Shown here piece by piece: positions 1 through 9,488 of a stretch of DNA of 64,000 nucleotides. Origin of the DNA: Enterobacter oligotrophicus (GTDB lineage Bacteria; Pseudomonadota; Gammaproteobacteria; Enterobacterales; Enterobacteriaceae); the NCBI RefSeq assembly GCF_009176645.1, contig NZ_AP019007.1, positions 248,001-312,000 of the forward strand, given 5' to 3'. Below the pieces are notes generated by a model, which was not told where the DNA came from, did not search any database, and worked only from the letters and a program-made list of their open reading frames with translations. Made by a program: the position numbers and the translations under genes. Positions within the stretch are counted from its first letter, which is position 1; every line of letters begins with the position of its first letter.

Positions 1-1095
1 GCGTTCCAGACTGATTTTAACGATAACTATGCTCGCTATCAGCAGGTAAGCGAGAAACAGGCAGTACAGGGACGGCAGGCGCTGATGGAGCAGCTTTCAG
101 GGCTGCAAACGCTGTTCCTGCTTGCGCCGGTTGTGCTGCTGGCGATAGCGATTGTCGTCTGGTTCGGGATGGCAAAGTGGGTCATTACACCGCTGCGTCG
201 GTTGATCGCACACATCAACCTGCTGGCTGCGGGGGATTTGTCGGGCACACCGCCTGGCGTAATGCGCTTTAACCGCGAAATTGGGCAACTCAGCGACAGC
301 GTTGTCACCCTGCAAACGGGCCTGCAGCAGCTGGTGATGCAGGTCAGTGATGCCACTACCTCAATGGTTGAAAATATTGGATCGCTGGCACAGGGCAATC
401 AGAAGCTGTATCAGCAGTCGGCTCGTCAGGCGAAGGAACTGGAAGATGTCACGTCACATATTGCTGTGCTGGAGACACACGTCGAAGGCAATACCGGCTA
501 TGCGAGGCTTGCCAGTACGCGCGCGGATGAGGCGAGGCAGGCCGCAGCAGGTGGCGATCACATGATGTCGACCGTCAATGAATCCATGCAGGCGATCGTT
601 GACCGATCTTCTGAGATGCGAGGGATCGTCGCGATGATCGACAGCGTGGCGTTTCAGACCAATATACTGGCTCTCAACGCAGCCATTGAAGCGGCGCATG
701 CGGGGGAGCAGGGCCGCGGCTTTGCGGTGGTTGCCAGAGAGGTTGGGCTGCTTGCCAGAAAGAGCAGCCACTCAACCCAAACCATTCAGGAGCTGATCAA
801 CCACTCCTTGCAGGGCATTGAAGATGGTTCGAAAGCCGTGACGCGCCTCGAAGATAACCTCCAGCAGGTGACCGGGCTGGTGGCGAATTTAAGCAGCCTG
901 CTGAATGATATCTCGACCGCCACGCTGAGCCAGGGGGAGAGCATTCACCAGATGACCCGCCAGCTTCAGGCGCTGAACCAGGTGTCACGCCAGACTGACG
1001 CGCTGGTCACTGATGCGTCACAAGCCTCCGAGCGTCTGCAGCAGGAGTCCGATCTTTTGCTGCACGCCGTTTCGCGTTTTCGTCTCCCTGCCTGA
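1..1095 (+). CDS. Methyl-accepting chemotaxis protein, C-terminal part (5' end outside window)
   Basis: The frame is open from base 1, so the true start lies upstream; the ATG at 85 is internal. The visible 364 residues hold the end of a periplasmic helical sensor region, one transmembrane helix (around LFLLAPVVLLAIAIVVW), a HAMP linker and the cytoplasmic signalling hairpin. The hairpin tip is recognisable from [16 protein letters not shown] and [11 protein letters not shown], the contact region for CheA and CheW. Chemoreceptors of this class sit in the inner membrane and steer flagellar rotation. The C-terminus (RFRLPA) lacks the NWETF-like CheR tether of Tar and Tsr, so it is probably a low-abundance receptor. 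The ligand cannot be inferred because the sensor domain is cut off. Confidence 0.93.
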   Translation, partial: AFQTDFNDNYARYQQVSEKQAVQGRQALMEQLSGLQTLFLLAPVVLLAIAIVVWFGMAKWVITPLRRLIAHINLLAAGDLSGTPPGVMRFNREIGQLSDSVVTLQTGLQQLVMQVSDATTSMVENIGSLAQGNQKLYQQSARQAKELEDVTSHIAVLETHVEGNTGYARLASTRADEARQAAAGGDHMMSTVNESMQAIVDRSSEMRGIVAMIDSVAFQTNILALNAAIEAAHAGEQGRGFAVVAREVGLLARKSSHSTQTIQELINHSLQGIEDGSKAVTRLEDNLQQVTGLVANLSSLLNDISTATLSQGESIHQMTRQLQALNQVSRQTDALVTDASQASERLQQESDLLLHAVSRFRLPA

Positions 1096-1157
1096 CGCGA
1101 CATATCAGCGTCTGTTATACTCGCAGCCCGTTTTAGCCTGAGGGCAAGGAGCAAAGT

Positions 1158-2084
1158 GTGGCTGCGGTCATCCATAATGAGATGCTGGACGAGATTCTGG
1201 CGCAGGTTCGTCCGTTACTGGGGCAGGGTAAGGTTGCCGACTATATTCCGGCGCTGGCGTCGGTCAGCGGTAATAAGCTGGGCATCGCCATTTGTACGGT
1301 AGACGGCCAGCGCTATCAAGCCGGTGATGCCCGTGAGCGCTTCTCGATTCAGTCAATTTCAAAAGTGCTGAGCCTGGTGGCGGCCATGCGTCAGTATGAT
1401 GAAGATGAAATCTGGCAGCGCGTGGGTAAAGATCCGTCCGGCCAGCCGTTTAACTCTCTCCTGCAGCTTGAAATTGAACAGGGTAAACCGCGTAACCCCT
1501 TTATCAACGCCGGGGCGCTGGTGGTGTGCGATATGCTGCAAAGCCGCCTCAGTGCGCCTCGTCAACGTATGCTTGAAATTGTGCGCCAGCTTTCCGGTGT
1601 GCAGGATATCGCCTATGATCCGGTTGTGGCACGCTCTGAGTTTGAACACTCCGCCCGTAACGCGGCAATTGCCTGGCTGATGAAATCGTTTGGCAATTTT
1701 CATAACGATGTTGCCACCGTTCTGCAAAACTACTTTCACTACTGTGCGCTGAAGATGAACTGCGTTGAGCTGGCCCAAACGTTTTTGTTCCTCGCTCACC
1801 AGGGCCACGCGCCGCATCTCTCTGAAGATGTGGTTTCCCCGATGCAGGCTCGCCAGATTAACGCCCTGATGGCGACCAGCGGGATGTATCAGAACGCCGG
1901 AGAGTTCGCGTGGCGTGTTGGTTTGCCAGCCAAGTCGGGCGTTGGCGGGGGCGTCGTGGCGATTGTACCGCACGAGATGGCGATAGCCGTCTGGAGCCCG
2001 GAACTGGATGAGACGGGAAATTCACTTGCCGGTGTGGCAGTGCTGGAGCAACTGACACAACGCCTGGGGCGGTCGGTCTACTGA
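1158..2084 (+). CDS. glsB: Glutaminase 2 (YneH/GlsB)
   Basis: Cytoplasmic glutaminase hydrolysing L-glutamine to glutamate and ammonia, 308 residues, the usual length for the family. It is nearly collinear with E. coli YneH. The serine beta-lactamase-like fold motifs are visible: [12 protein letters not shown] (SxxK nucleophile motif, about residues 57-68), [10 protein letters not shown] and PAKSGVGGG near the C-terminus. The start is GTG at 1158, preceded by an AAGGAGC ribosome site. It overlaps the next gene by one base (TGATG), so it is probably co-transcribed with yneG, as in E. coli. Confidence 0.96.
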   Translation: MAAVIHNEMLDEILAQVRPLLGQGKVADYIPALASVSGNKLGIAICTVDGQRYQAGDARERFSIQSISKVLSLVAAMRQYDEDEIWQRVGKDPSGQPFNSLLQLEIEQGKPRNPFINAGALVVCDMLQSRLSAPRQRMLEIVRQLSGVQDIAYDPVVARSEFEHSARNAAIAWLMKSFGNFHNDVATVLQNYFHYCALKMNCVELAQTFLFLAHQGHAPHLSEDVVSPMQARQINALMATSGMYQNAGEFAWRVGLPAKSGVGGGVVAIVPHEMAIAVWSPELDETGNSLAGVAVLEQLTQRLGRSVY

Positions 2085-2440
2085 TGTCAACGCTGGAGCC
2101 GTTATTTATTCGTTTGTCACGTTCAACCTTTCGTTCCCGTTTTCGCTTAGGGCCGAAAGAGCGGCAATACTGCTGGGACAAAGGGGCCGACACCATCGAT
2201 CAACATGCCGCAGATTTTGTTTCTAAGCGGCTGGCCCCGGCACATCCTGCCAGGGATGGAAAGCAAACGCCGATGCGCGGACATCCGGTATTTATCGCGC
2301 AGCACGCTACCGCCACCTGTTGTCGGGGCTGTCTGGCAAAATGGCACAATATCCCGCAGGGGGAGCCACTCACTGCGCAACAGCAGCACTACATTGTCAG
2401 CGTGATCCATCACTGGCTGGTGTTACAGATGAACGCCTGA
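2084..2440 (+). CDS. yneG: YneG family protein (DUF4186)
   Basis: A 118-residue conserved protein of unknown function matching E. coli YneG in length and position. It contains RSTFRSRFRLGPKER near the N-terminus, and a His/Cys-containing region (HPARDGKQTPMRGHP, then HATATCCRGCLAKWH) that could bind metal, although that is only an inference. No signal peptide or membrane segment is seen. The ATG overlaps the glsB stop by one base, so translational coupling with glutaminase is likely. No biochemical role can be assigned from sequence. Confidence 0.9.
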   Translation: MSTLEPLFIRLSRSTFRSRFRLGPKERQYCWDKGADTIDQHAADFVSKRLAPAHPARDGKQTPMRGHPVFIAQHATATCCRGCLAKWHNIPQGEPLTAQQQHYIVSVIHHWLVLQMNA

Positions 2441-2539
2441 AACTGGCAGGTTATGATCGTGTTGTGTATGTGTTATAGATGCATGCTAAATTATTTCCAT
2501 TCATGCTAATGGCCGCAAATACGTGCCATAAGTGATTAT

Positions 2540-3994
2540 ATGGATCGATATTTCATGCGTTCTGCTATCGCTTCGTTCACACTTTTTCGACCAGAAAGCC
2601 CGCTACGCAATGCGGTGGGTATCTTTCTCCTCACCACATTGTTCTATTTTATCGGTGCAGAGTTGCGTCTGGTGGAAGCATTATCTCTTTTCTGGCCGCT
2701 GAACGGGGTCATGGCGGGCGTATTTTCCCGTTATCTGTACCTTAACCGCCTTCGCTATTACACGGTCTCTTACGTCGCCATGCTGATGTACGATGCGGTA
2801 ACCACTAACTGGGGAATGGCTTCTCTGGTGATCAATGCATCGAATATGGTCTTTATTGCTACCGTGGCGCTGCTGGTGCTGCGTGATAAGCGGTTAATGA
2901 GGGCTACGCAGGAACCGATCAACGCGCTGCGGCTGTTTAATTATTGCCTGGTTGCCGCCTTGCTGTGTGCACTCCTGGGGGCGACAGGCTCGGACGGGAT
3001 AGACAGCCTGACGTTCTGGCCGCTCTTTGCCGACTGGTTTAGTGAGCAGTTCTCGACAGGTGTGTTGATTGTGCCGTGCATACTTACGGTGAAAATACCG
3101 GAACGCTTTATCCGGTTCCGTCCTGAGCAGCTCCTGCCGGTGCTGGCGTTGATCGTTTCTGTTGCGGCGTCGGTCATCATTGGCGGAGCGGGGAGCCTGG
3201 CCTTTCCGTTGCCCGCGCTTATCTGGTGTGCTGTACGGTATTCCCTGCCAGCAACCTGTTTGTTGACATTTGTTACCGGAGCGGCAGAGATCATACTGGT
3301 TGCTAACTCTGTTATTGATATTGCGGTCGACGCGCCGCTGTCGACACCGATGATGTTCTCGGCGCGCCTCGGGATTGCGACGATGGCGATTTGCCCGGTA
3401 ATGGTTTCCGTGAGCGTGGCAGCCATTAACTCGCTTATCCGGCAGGTCTCATTGCGGGCGGATTACGACTTTCTGACGCATGTCTATTCGCGCTCCGGTC
3501 TGTACGAAGCACTCAAACATGAAGGGGCGCACCGGCACTCACGCTTTCTGACGGTTATGCTGCTGGATATTGATTATTTCAAGAGTATCAACGACAACTA
3601 CGGCCACGAGTGTGGCGACCGTGTGTTGGCGTCTTTTGCGCAGAAAGTGCAGCAGGTCGTGGGTGAGGATGGGCTGGTGGCGCGTATGGGGGGTGAAGAA
3701 TTTGCGGTGGTCGTGAACTCCGGCGATGCGCAACACGGTTTTACCCTGGCTGAACGTATCAGGCTCTCCATAGCAAATCATCCGTTTACCTGGCGGCAGC
3801 AAACCTTGTACTTAACGGTCAGTATCGGGCTGGGGAGCGGAAAATCGGAGTCCTGGGAGTTAACAGAGGTCTTTAACAGGCTCATGGCTGAGGCAGACGA
3901 TTATCTCTATCGTTCGAAAAAAGCAGGCCGAAATCGTACCAGTGCGCGGTTGTCGGCGGATCTGATCGTCGCCGAACCGGAGCGGGGGGCGTAG
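2540..3994 (+). CDS. dgcF: Diguanylate cyclase with MASE1-type membrane sensor (DgcF-like)
   Basis: Inner-membrane enzyme expected to make cyclic di-GMP from two GTP. Residues 20-300 contain about eight hydrophobic helices with MASE1 features (FWPLNGVMAG, and FADWFSEQFSTGVLIVP). The C-terminal GGDEF domain has the active-site signature as GGEEF at residues 384-388. The inhibitory I-site RxxD expected five residues before it is VGED here, so product feedback inhibition is probably absent. It occupies the place of E. coli yneF (dgcF), between yneG and uxaB, but at 484 residues is longer than the annotated E. coli protein. The ribosome site before ATG 2540 is weak. The symbol is assigned by synteny. 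Confidence 0.85.
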   Translation: MDRYFMRSAIASFTLFRPESPLRNAVGIFLLTTLFYFIGAELRLVEALSLFWPLNGVMAGVFSRYLYLNRLRYYTVSYVAMLMYDAVTTNWGMASLVINASNMVFIATVALLVLRDKRLMRATQEPINALRLFNYCLVAALLCALLGATGSDGIDSLTFWPLFADWFSEQFSTGVLIVPCILTVKIPERFIRFRPEQLLPVLALIVSVAASVIIGGAGSLAFPLPALIWCAVRYSLPATCLLTFVTGAAEIILVANSVIDIAVDAPLSTPMMFSARLGIATMAICPVMVSVSVAAINSLIRQVSLRADYDFLTHVYSRSGLYEALKHEGAHRHSRFLTVMLLDIDYFKSINDNYGHECGDRVLASFAQKVQQVVGEDGLVARMGGEEFAVVVNSGDAQHGFTLAERIRLSIANHPFTWRQQTLYLTVSIGLGSGKSESWELTEVFNRLMAEADDYLYRSKKAGRNRTSARLSADLIVAEPERGA

Positions 3995-4121
3995 TGGGCG
4001 AAAATGTCATCCGTTCAGTCAGAATGCGGTATGCGTCTGAATGATTAGCGGATAAATTGCTTGCTACGTATTTTTAAGCTCAATAAGATTACCGCAAGAA
4101 ATATATCGGAAAAATCTTAGC

Positions 4122-5177
4122 ATGAATGCCACTGACAAACTCAGCTCCACGCCCCGCGTACCCGGCAGTCGGTTTGTCAAACGTATGTATCTGATGCGTA
4201 TTCTCGGTACGCTGCTCTGTTTTTTCCCCGTGCTGTCCGTGCTGGCCGAGCACCAACGTTCAGTCTGGCTTATGGTATTGCTGGGGATGAATGCTTTTAT
4301 CTGGCCCACTGTTGCCTGGTATCGCGCGCGTCAATCACCGGTTCCTCTGGTCACGGAACAGCAAAACCTGCTCCTTGATGCCGGAGCCGGGGGATTCTGG
4401 ATCGCCATGATGGCGGTGAATCCGCTGCCATCTGTGGTGATTGCCACGATTCTGCTCGCAGACAGGCTCTCAGCGGGAGGACTTCCGCTGATGAGGAAGG
4501 CGGCGGTTCTGATGCTGGCGGTTTTTCTGGTGAGCTGGCTAACACAGGGGATGGCTGTAGACCTGATCGTCTCGCCGCGAACGCTGTTTGCCACGTTGCC
4601 CCTGATTGCGATCTACATGATTGCCCTTAGCGTGCTCACGGACAGTATTGCGCGGCGTCTTCGGATCAAGAGCCGGGAGCTTGAGCGGATCGCCATGATG
4701 GACCCGTTGCTCGATATTGCCAATCGACGCCTGCTTGAAAAGCGTATCGATCACGAGCTGAATAAACTTCGCCAGTCCTGCCGTGAGTCCGCGTTGATGT
4801 TTATTGATATCGACAATTTTAAAGAGGTTAACGACCGTTTTGGCCATAAGGTAGGGGATGCGTTGCTGGCTACGGTATCGCAGATCCTGCATCTGGCGAC
4901 ACGGCCTACGGATACGCCAGCGCGTCTGGGCGGCGATGAGTTCGTGATCCTGCTGCCGAATACCACCCTTGATGAAGCCCATATCGTGGCTACCCGTATT
5001 ATGGATGCCGCTGCGGTGATGAAAGATGTCGCTCAGGAGGCCGTGCATTGTACGCTCAGTATCGGTATAGCCTGCGCCACGCGCGACATGGACAGCGTGA
5101 CCGACTGGCTGCAGGCAGCCGATAATGCCCTTTACCAGGCCAAGCGTGAGGGTAAGAACAGAATTTTCGCCCACTGA
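4122..5177 (+). CDS. Diguanylate cyclase with MASE2-type membrane domain
   Basis: A 351-residue inner-membrane c-di-GMP synthase. The first 150 residues resemble the MASE2 domain of AdrA/DgcC (RFVKRMYLMRILG, then WPTVAWYRAR and NPLPS), with several transmembrane helices. The GGDEF domain follows, with GGDEF at residues 270-274 and an intact inhibitory I-site RPTD five residues upstream, so it is probably active and feedback-inhibited. It is the second of three adjacent cyclase genes. It has its own AT-rich upstream region (3995-4121), so it need not be co-transcribed with the first. It differs too much from E. coli dgcC to carry that name safely. Confidence 0.88.
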   Translation: MNATDKLSSTPRVPGSRFVKRMYLMRILGTLLCFFPVLSVLAEHQRSVWLMVLLGMNAFIWPTVAWYRARQSPVPLVTEQQNLLLDAGAGGFWIAMMAVNPLPSVVIATILLADRLSAGGLPLMRKAAVLMLAVFLVSWLTQGMAVDLIVSPRTLFATLPLIAIYMIALSVLTDSIARRLRIKSRELERIAMMDPLLDIANRRLLEKRIDHELNKLRQSCRESALMFIDIDNFKEVNDRFGHKVGDALLATVSQILHLATRPTDTPARLGGDEFVILLPNTTLDEAHIVATRIMDAAAVMKDVAQEAVHCTLSIGIACATRDMDSVTDWLQAADNALYQAKREGKNRIFAH

Positions 5178-5194
5178 TAATGTCGCTGTAAGCT

Positions 5195-5218
5195 ACGCTT
5201 TTAATAACGTAAAAGCGT
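5195..5218 (+). promoter_or_regulatory. Hairpin just before the third cyclase ribosome site
   Basis: A perfect 8-bp inverted repeat, ACGCTTTT (5195-5202) and AAAAGCGT (5211-5218), encloses an 8-nt loop. No T-run follows, and the AGGAG ribosome site of the next gene starts directly at the base of the stem. It could be a weak terminator for the upstream gene or could modulate translation of the downstream one. Confidence 0.45.
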
Positions 5219-5229
5219 CAGGAGACGTT

Positions 5230-6195
5230 ATGAAAATACCCGCCATCCCTGTTAATGAAACGGATCGTCTGAACGCTTTGCGTGAATCCGGCCTGCTGGA
5301 ACTCGACACCTCTCCGGCGTTTGACCGGCTGACGCGGCTGGCTAAACGCTTTTTTAACGTGCCCCTGGCGATGGTTAACCTGATCGATGAACATTCGCTT
5401 ATCGTCAAATCGGCTGACGGAGAGGCTCCTGCAAGCATTCCCCGCGATATCTCATTTTGCAGTCATACCATTCTGAGCGACGCGCCGCTGGTGGTGCCAG
5501 ATATGCTTCGGGATGTTCGCTTCACGGATAATCCGCTGGTGGCCGGTGAGCCCGGCGTTCGCTTTTACGCAGGGTTTCCGCTGCGCTTGCGTGGCGGGGT
5601 AAATGTTGGTTCGCTCTGCCTTATTGATTACGCTCCCCGTGAATTTTCAGCGGCCGATCTCGCCGTATTAAGCGATCTGAGTGCTCTGGTTGAGGGCGAA
5701 TTCGCGGCAGTGAGTGCGGCGACGACAGACGAACTGACGGGCCTGTACAATCGTCGCGGTTTTAATCAGTTTGTTCCGTTTGTGCTTTCTGTGGCCAGAC
5801 GACGGGCAGAGCCATTAACTCTGGGCTGGCTGGATCTGGATCGCTTTAAACAGATTAACGACCGCTATGGGCATGATGAAGGCGACAACGCACTGAAGGC
5901 GATGGCAACCCTGATGCGTACCTCCTTCCGTGAGGCCGACCTTTTAGCCCGCTTTGGCGGGGATGAGTTCGCGGTGCTGTTTGCCGATACGGATGAGCAG
6001 GGGGCCTGGATAGCAATGCAGTATCTTGCCGAGCAGGTAGAAAACTATAACGCCGGTAAGCAGCACCCGTGGTCTTTACACTTTTCGTGGGGGCTGAGTG
6101 AATTCGATCACACCAGCAATGATATGCAGCGGTGGTTGAAAACGGCTGATGAGAAAATGTATGCCATGAAACAGCAGCGCCAGGCCAGACGCTGA
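5230..6195 (+). CDS. Soluble diguanylate cyclase with GAF sensor domain
   Basis: A cytoplasmic c-di-GMP synthase of 321 residues when started at ATG 5230, which has an AGGAG ribosome site and gives a normal N-terminus (MKIPAIPVNETDRL). A further upstream in-frame ATG at 5125 would lie inside the preceding gene and is rejected. Residues 20-155 form a GAF domain of the kind found in many cyclases (LARFFNV-like start, FCSHTIL, FYAGFPLR, GSLCLIDY). The GGDEF domain carries GGDEF at 243-247 with an intact READ I-site. There are no membrane helices, so this cyclase senses a cytoplasmic signal. It is the third cyclase in the row. Confidence 0.9.
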   Translation: MKIPAIPVNETDRLNALRESGLLELDTSPAFDRLTRLAKRFFNVPLAMVNLIDEHSLIVKSADGEAPASIPRDISFCSHTILSDAPLVVPDMLRDVRFTDNPLVAGEPGVRFYAGFPLRLRGGVNVGSLCLIDYAPREFSAADLAVLSDLSALVEGEFAAVSAATTDELTGLYNRRGFNQFVPFVLSVARRRAEPLTLGWLDLDRFKQINDRYGHDEGDNALKAMATLMRTSFREADLLARFGGDEFAVLFADTDEQGAWIAMQYLAEQVENYNAGKQHPWSLHFSWGLSEFDHTSNDMQRWLKTADEKMYAMKQQRQARR

Positions 6196-6276
6196 CATAA
6201 CAAAAACCTATGTCCGACGCTATTGCGTTACGAGAATGTAAATAGCAAAGTGGGGAATTCATCAAAAGGAGCAATA

Positions 6277-6804
6277 ATGACCTCCCCACTGCACATCAAA
6301 ACCCTCTCGCGGGAAGAGATACTCTCCCATCTTTCTGCTCTGACCGACATTCTCTTTAACTGTGTGAACGGCGGTGCATCCGTCAGCTTTATGCTGCCTT
6401 TCAGCCATGAAAAAGCCCGCTCATTCTGGCTCGGTGTTGCTGAAAGCGTCGGGCGAAACGAACGTACCGTACTGGCCTGTATCGATAATCAGCAGGGGGT
6501 TATCGGTACGGTACAGTTGATAACGGATCAGCCGGAAAATCAGCCCCACCGCGCAGATGTGGCAAAGCTGCTGGTTCACGAAAAAGCCCGTCGTAAAGGG
6601 GCAGCGATGGCCCTGATGGAGGCACTTGAAGCCGTGGCTCGCGAAAAAGGGCGCACAGTGCTGGTACTGGATACCTCCACCGGGAGCGGAGCGGAAACCT
6701 TTTACCAGCGTGCAGGCTGGCAAAAAGTGGGAGAGATCCCGCGTTACGCTCTAATGCCAGACGGCGAGATGAATGGGACATCGGTCTTTTATAAGTTCTT
6801 GTGA
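6277..6804 (+). CDS. GNAT family N-acetyltransferase (TTR-like)
   Basis: A 175-residue acetyl-CoA-dependent N-acetyltransferase. Start ATG 6277 is preceded by a strong AAAAGGAG; the longer frame from 6223 has no ribosome site. The acetyl-CoA loop is HEKARRKGAAMALMEALE, the usual (Q/R)xxGxG/A pattern, followed by VLDTSTGSGAETFYQRAGW. The layout resembles the tabtoxin-resistance group that acetylates small molecules. The substrate is unknown and the neighbours give no hint. Confidence 0.85.
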   Translation: MTSPLHIKTLSREEILSHLSALTDILFNCVNGGASVSFMLPFSHEKARSFWLGVAESVGRNERTVLACIDNQQGVIGTVQLITDQPENQPHRADVAKLLVHEKARRKGAAMALMEALEAVAREKGRTVLVLDTSTGSGAETFYQRAGWQKVGEIPRYALMPDGEMNGTSVFYKFL

Positions 6805-6861
6805 TTATTTTTCACAATTGCGTCATGAATTGATCAAAACAGGGTTCCCGGTCGTAAAGTT

Positions 6862-6881
6862 TTGGTAAGTTATCACACCAA
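6862..6881. promoter_or_regulatory. Candidate ExuR/UxuR-type operator upstream of uxaB
   Basis: The half-sites TTGGT (6862-6866) and ACCAA (6877-6881) form an inverted repeat with a 10-bp gap, 40 bp upstream of the uxaB start. Hexuronate regulators ExuR and UxuR recognise ATTGGT/ACCAAT half-sites, but with a shorter gap, so this is only a candidate. Confidence 0.3.
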
Positions 6882-6921
6882 TCTTATCAGGCTGTATGAC
6901 TAATCATAAAAGGACCCCAAC

Positions 6922-8373
6922 GTGAACACACTCAACCGTCGTGATTTCCCCGGTGCGATCTACCCTGAACGTATCATTCAGTTTGGTGAAGGCAACTTTT
7001 TACGTGCGTTCGTTGACTGGCAAATCGACCTGTTAAACGAACATACCGATCTCAACGCTGGCGTGGTCATTGTGCGCCCGATTCAAAGCGACTTCCCCCC
7101 GTCACTGAGCACTCAGGACGGGCTGTACACCACTATTATTCGTGGTCTGAATGAGAAGGGCGAGGCCGTCAGCGATGCCCGTGTTATCCGCTCGGTTAAC
7201 CGTGAGATCAGCGTCTACAGCCAGTACGATGAGTTTCTGAAGCTGGCTCATAATCCGGATATGCGTTTTGTCTTTTCAAACACGACAGAAGCGGGGATCA
7301 GCTACCACGCGGGTGATAAGTTTGATGATGCGCCTGCGGTTAGCTATCCGGCGAAACTGACGCGGCTGCTGTTTGAGCGCTTCAGCCATTTCAATGGCGC
7401 TACGGATAAAGGCTGGATCATCATTCCATGTGAACTGATTGACTATAACGGTGATGCGCTGCGCGAGCTGGTGCTGCGTTATGCGCAGGAGTGGGCGTTA
7501 CCGGCGGCATTTATTCAGTGGCTGGATGATGCCAACAGCTTCTGTTCCACGCTGGTTGACCGTATCGTAACTGGCTATCCGCGCGATGAAGTGTCCGCGC
7601 TGGAAGCGGAACTCGGTTATCACGATGGTTTCCTGGATACCGCTGAACACTTCTACCTGTTTGTGATTCAGGGGCCCAAAACGCTCGCCAGTGAACTGCG
7701 CCTGGATAAATTACCGCTGAACGTGCTGATTGTTGATGACATTAAACCGTACAAAGAGCGTAAAGTCGCGATCCTGAACGGTGCGCATACGGCACTGGTG
7801 CCTGTGGCATTCCAGGCCGGGCTGGATACGGTAGGTGAGGCGATGAACGATGCGGAAGTTTGCGCATTCGTTGAAAAGGCGATCTATGAGGAAATTATTC
7901 CGGTGCTGGATCTGCCACGTGATGAACTGGAATCCTTTGCCAGCGCGGTGACCGGGCGTTTCCGTAACCCGTACATCAAGCATCAGTTACTGTCGATTGC
8001 GCTGAACGGGATGACCAAATACCGCACGCGTATCCTGCCGCAACTGCTAGCGGGGCAGAAGACCACCGGCAAACTGCCTCCACGCCTGACCTTTGCACTG
8101 GCGGCGCTGATCGCCTTCTACCGTGCGGAACGTAACGGTGAAAGCTACCCGGTACAGGACGATGCACACTGGCTGGAGCGCTACCAGCAACTCTGGACAC
8201 AGCACAATGATAAGCAGATCAGCACGAGCGAACTGGTTAACGCGGTTCTGAGCGTCAGCGAGCACTGGGAGTATGATCTCACTCAGGTTAGCGGATTGGT
8301 AGAACATGTTACGCGGGATCTGGATGCAATTCTGCACCAGGGAATGCGAGCAGCGGTCAAACCGCTTTGCTAA
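6922..8373 (+). CDS. uxaB: Tagaturonate reductase (altronate oxidoreductase)
   Basis: NADH-dependent reduction of D-tagaturonate to D-altronate, the second step of galacturonate breakdown in the Ashwell pathway. The 483 residues equal the E. coli enzyme length. It belongs to the mannitol dehydrogenase/polyol reductase family: the N-terminal nucleotide fold begins [12 protein letters not shown], and the C-terminal domain carries the signature [17 protein letters not shown] (about residues 280-296). The ribosome site is AAAGGACCCC. It is monocistronic here, followed by a hairpin terminator at 8384. A GH28 pectinase-like gene lies 8 kb downstream, so galacturonate supply could be linked, but no physical operon exists. 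Confidence 0.97.
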   Translation: MNTLNRRDFPGAIYPERIIQFGEGNFLRAFVDWQIDLLNEHTDLNAGVVIVRPIQSDFPPSLSTQDGLYTTIIRGLNEKGEAVSDARVIRSVNREISVYSQYDEFLKLAHNPDMRFVFSNTTEAGISYHAGDKFDDAPAVSYPAKLTRLLFERFSHFNGATDKGWIIIPCELIDYNGDALRELVLRYAQEWALPAAFIQWLDDANSFCSTLVDRIVTGYPRDEVSALEAELGYHDGFLDTAEHFYLFVIQGPKTLASELRLDKLPLNVLIVDDIKPYKERKVAILNGAHTALVPVAFQAGLDTVGEAMNDAEVCAFVEKAIYEEIIPVLDLPRDELESFASAVTGRFRNPYIKHQLLSIALNGMTKYRTRILPQLLAGQKTTGKLPPRLTFALAALIAFYRAERNGESYPVQDDAHWLERYQQLWTQHNDKQISTSELVNAVLSVSEHWEYDLTQVSGLVEHVTRDLDAILHQGMRAAVKPLC

Positions 8374-8383
8374 ACGTTTAACG

Positions 8384-8403
8384 CCCGGCGTCAGCCGGGT
8401 TTT
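8384..8403 (+). terminator. Rho-independent terminator after uxaB
   Basis: Stem CCCGGC (8384-8389) and GCCGGG (8394-8399), loop GTCA, then TTTT. It lies 11 bp after the uxaB stop codon. Confidence 0.85.
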
Positions 8404-8573
8404 AATGTCACATTAATTAGTTACAACATACTATTTTCTCTGTTTTTAAAAAATGCAGCACCGTGCGGTTTTTGTCTGTTCAGGGTAGAAAATGCAATGT
8501 TCCATTAACATGCTTGCAACCGTGAGCACGATCACGTTTAATAGCCGCGCACTTTCCTTTCCTGAAGCTGACT

Positions 8574-9488
8574 ATGATTGTTCGTCCTCAACAGCACTGG
8601 CTACAACTGATTTTTGTCTGGCACGGCTCTGTACTGCCAAAAATCTATACCCGATTGCTGCTTAACTTCCTGCTTTCAATTGCCGTCATCCTGATGCTGC
8701 CGTGGTATACCTCGCTGGGCGTCAGGTTTACCGTGGCACCGTTCAGTATTCTGGGGGTAGCCATCGCCATCTTCCTGGGGTTTCGAAACAACGCCTGCTA
8801 TTCACGCTACGTTGAAGCTCGCCAGCTGTGGGGGCAACTGATGATAGCGGCACGCTCGCTGTTTCGCGAGGTAAAAAACACCTTGCCTGACGATCCGCAG
8901 CTTGGGGAATTTGTTCGCTTGCAAATTGCTTTCGCACATTGCCTGCGAATGACGCTCCGCCGTCAGCCACAGGCAGAGCAGCTTTCCGGTTATCTGTCAG
9001 CAACACATTTGCGCGATGTGATGAACGCGAACTCACCGGCCAATCGTATCTTGCTGATTATGGGAGAATGGCTGGCGGTAAGACGTCGGGAAGGGCAGTT
9101 GTCCGATATCCTGTTCCACAGCCTGAATAACCGCCTGAACGATATGTCAATTGTTCTGGCCGGCTGTGAGCGTATCGCCAATACACCGGTTCCGTTTGCT
9201 TATACGCTGATTTTGCATCGCACCGTATATCTGTTCTGTATCATGCTGCCGTTCGCGCTGGTTGTGGATCTGCACTATATGACTCCGTTCGTCTCGGCGC
9301 TGATTTCATACACCTTTATCTCGCTGGATACGCTGGCAGAAGAGCTGGAAGATCCGTTTGGTACGGAAGATAACGACCTGCCGCTGGACGCCATCTGCAA
9401 CATGATGGAACGCGATCTGTTGCAGATGAACGATGAAGACGCGATACCCGAACGCATTATGCCGGACAAGCATTATCAACTGACGTAA
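8574..9488 (+). CDS. yneE: Bestrophin-family membrane channel YneE
   Basis: A 304-residue inner-membrane protein nearly identical in layout to E. coli YneE, a member of the bacterial bestrophin (UPF0187) family; a homologue from Klebsiella has been shown structurally to be a pentameric ion channel. Hydrophobic helices occur near residues 22-45, 55-70, 215-235 and 240-255. The conserved elements FLGFRNNACYSRYVEAR and WGQL are present, as is the acidic C-terminal LAEELEDPFG segment. The 3' end overlaps a convergent acetyltransferase gene by 13 bp. Confidence 0.93.
   Translation: MIVRPQQHWLQLIFVWHGSVLPKIYTRLLLNFLLSIAVILMLPWYTSLGVRFTVAPFSILGVAIAIFLGFRNNACYSRYVEARQLWGQLMIAARSLFREVKNTLPDDPQLGEFVRLQIAFAHCLRMTLRRQPQAEQLSGYLSATHLRDVMNANSPANRILLIMGEWLAVRRREGQLSDILFHSLNNRLNDMSIVLAGCERIANTPVPFAYTLILHRTVYLFCIMLPFALVVDLHYMTPFVSALISYTFISLDTLAEELEDPFGTEDNDLPLDAICNMMERDLLQMNDEDAIPERIMPDKHYQLT

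Noticed and set aside
1359..1973. 204-codon minus-strand frame across glsB
   Set aside because: It lies wholly inside conserved glutaminase; no start signal and no family resemblance.
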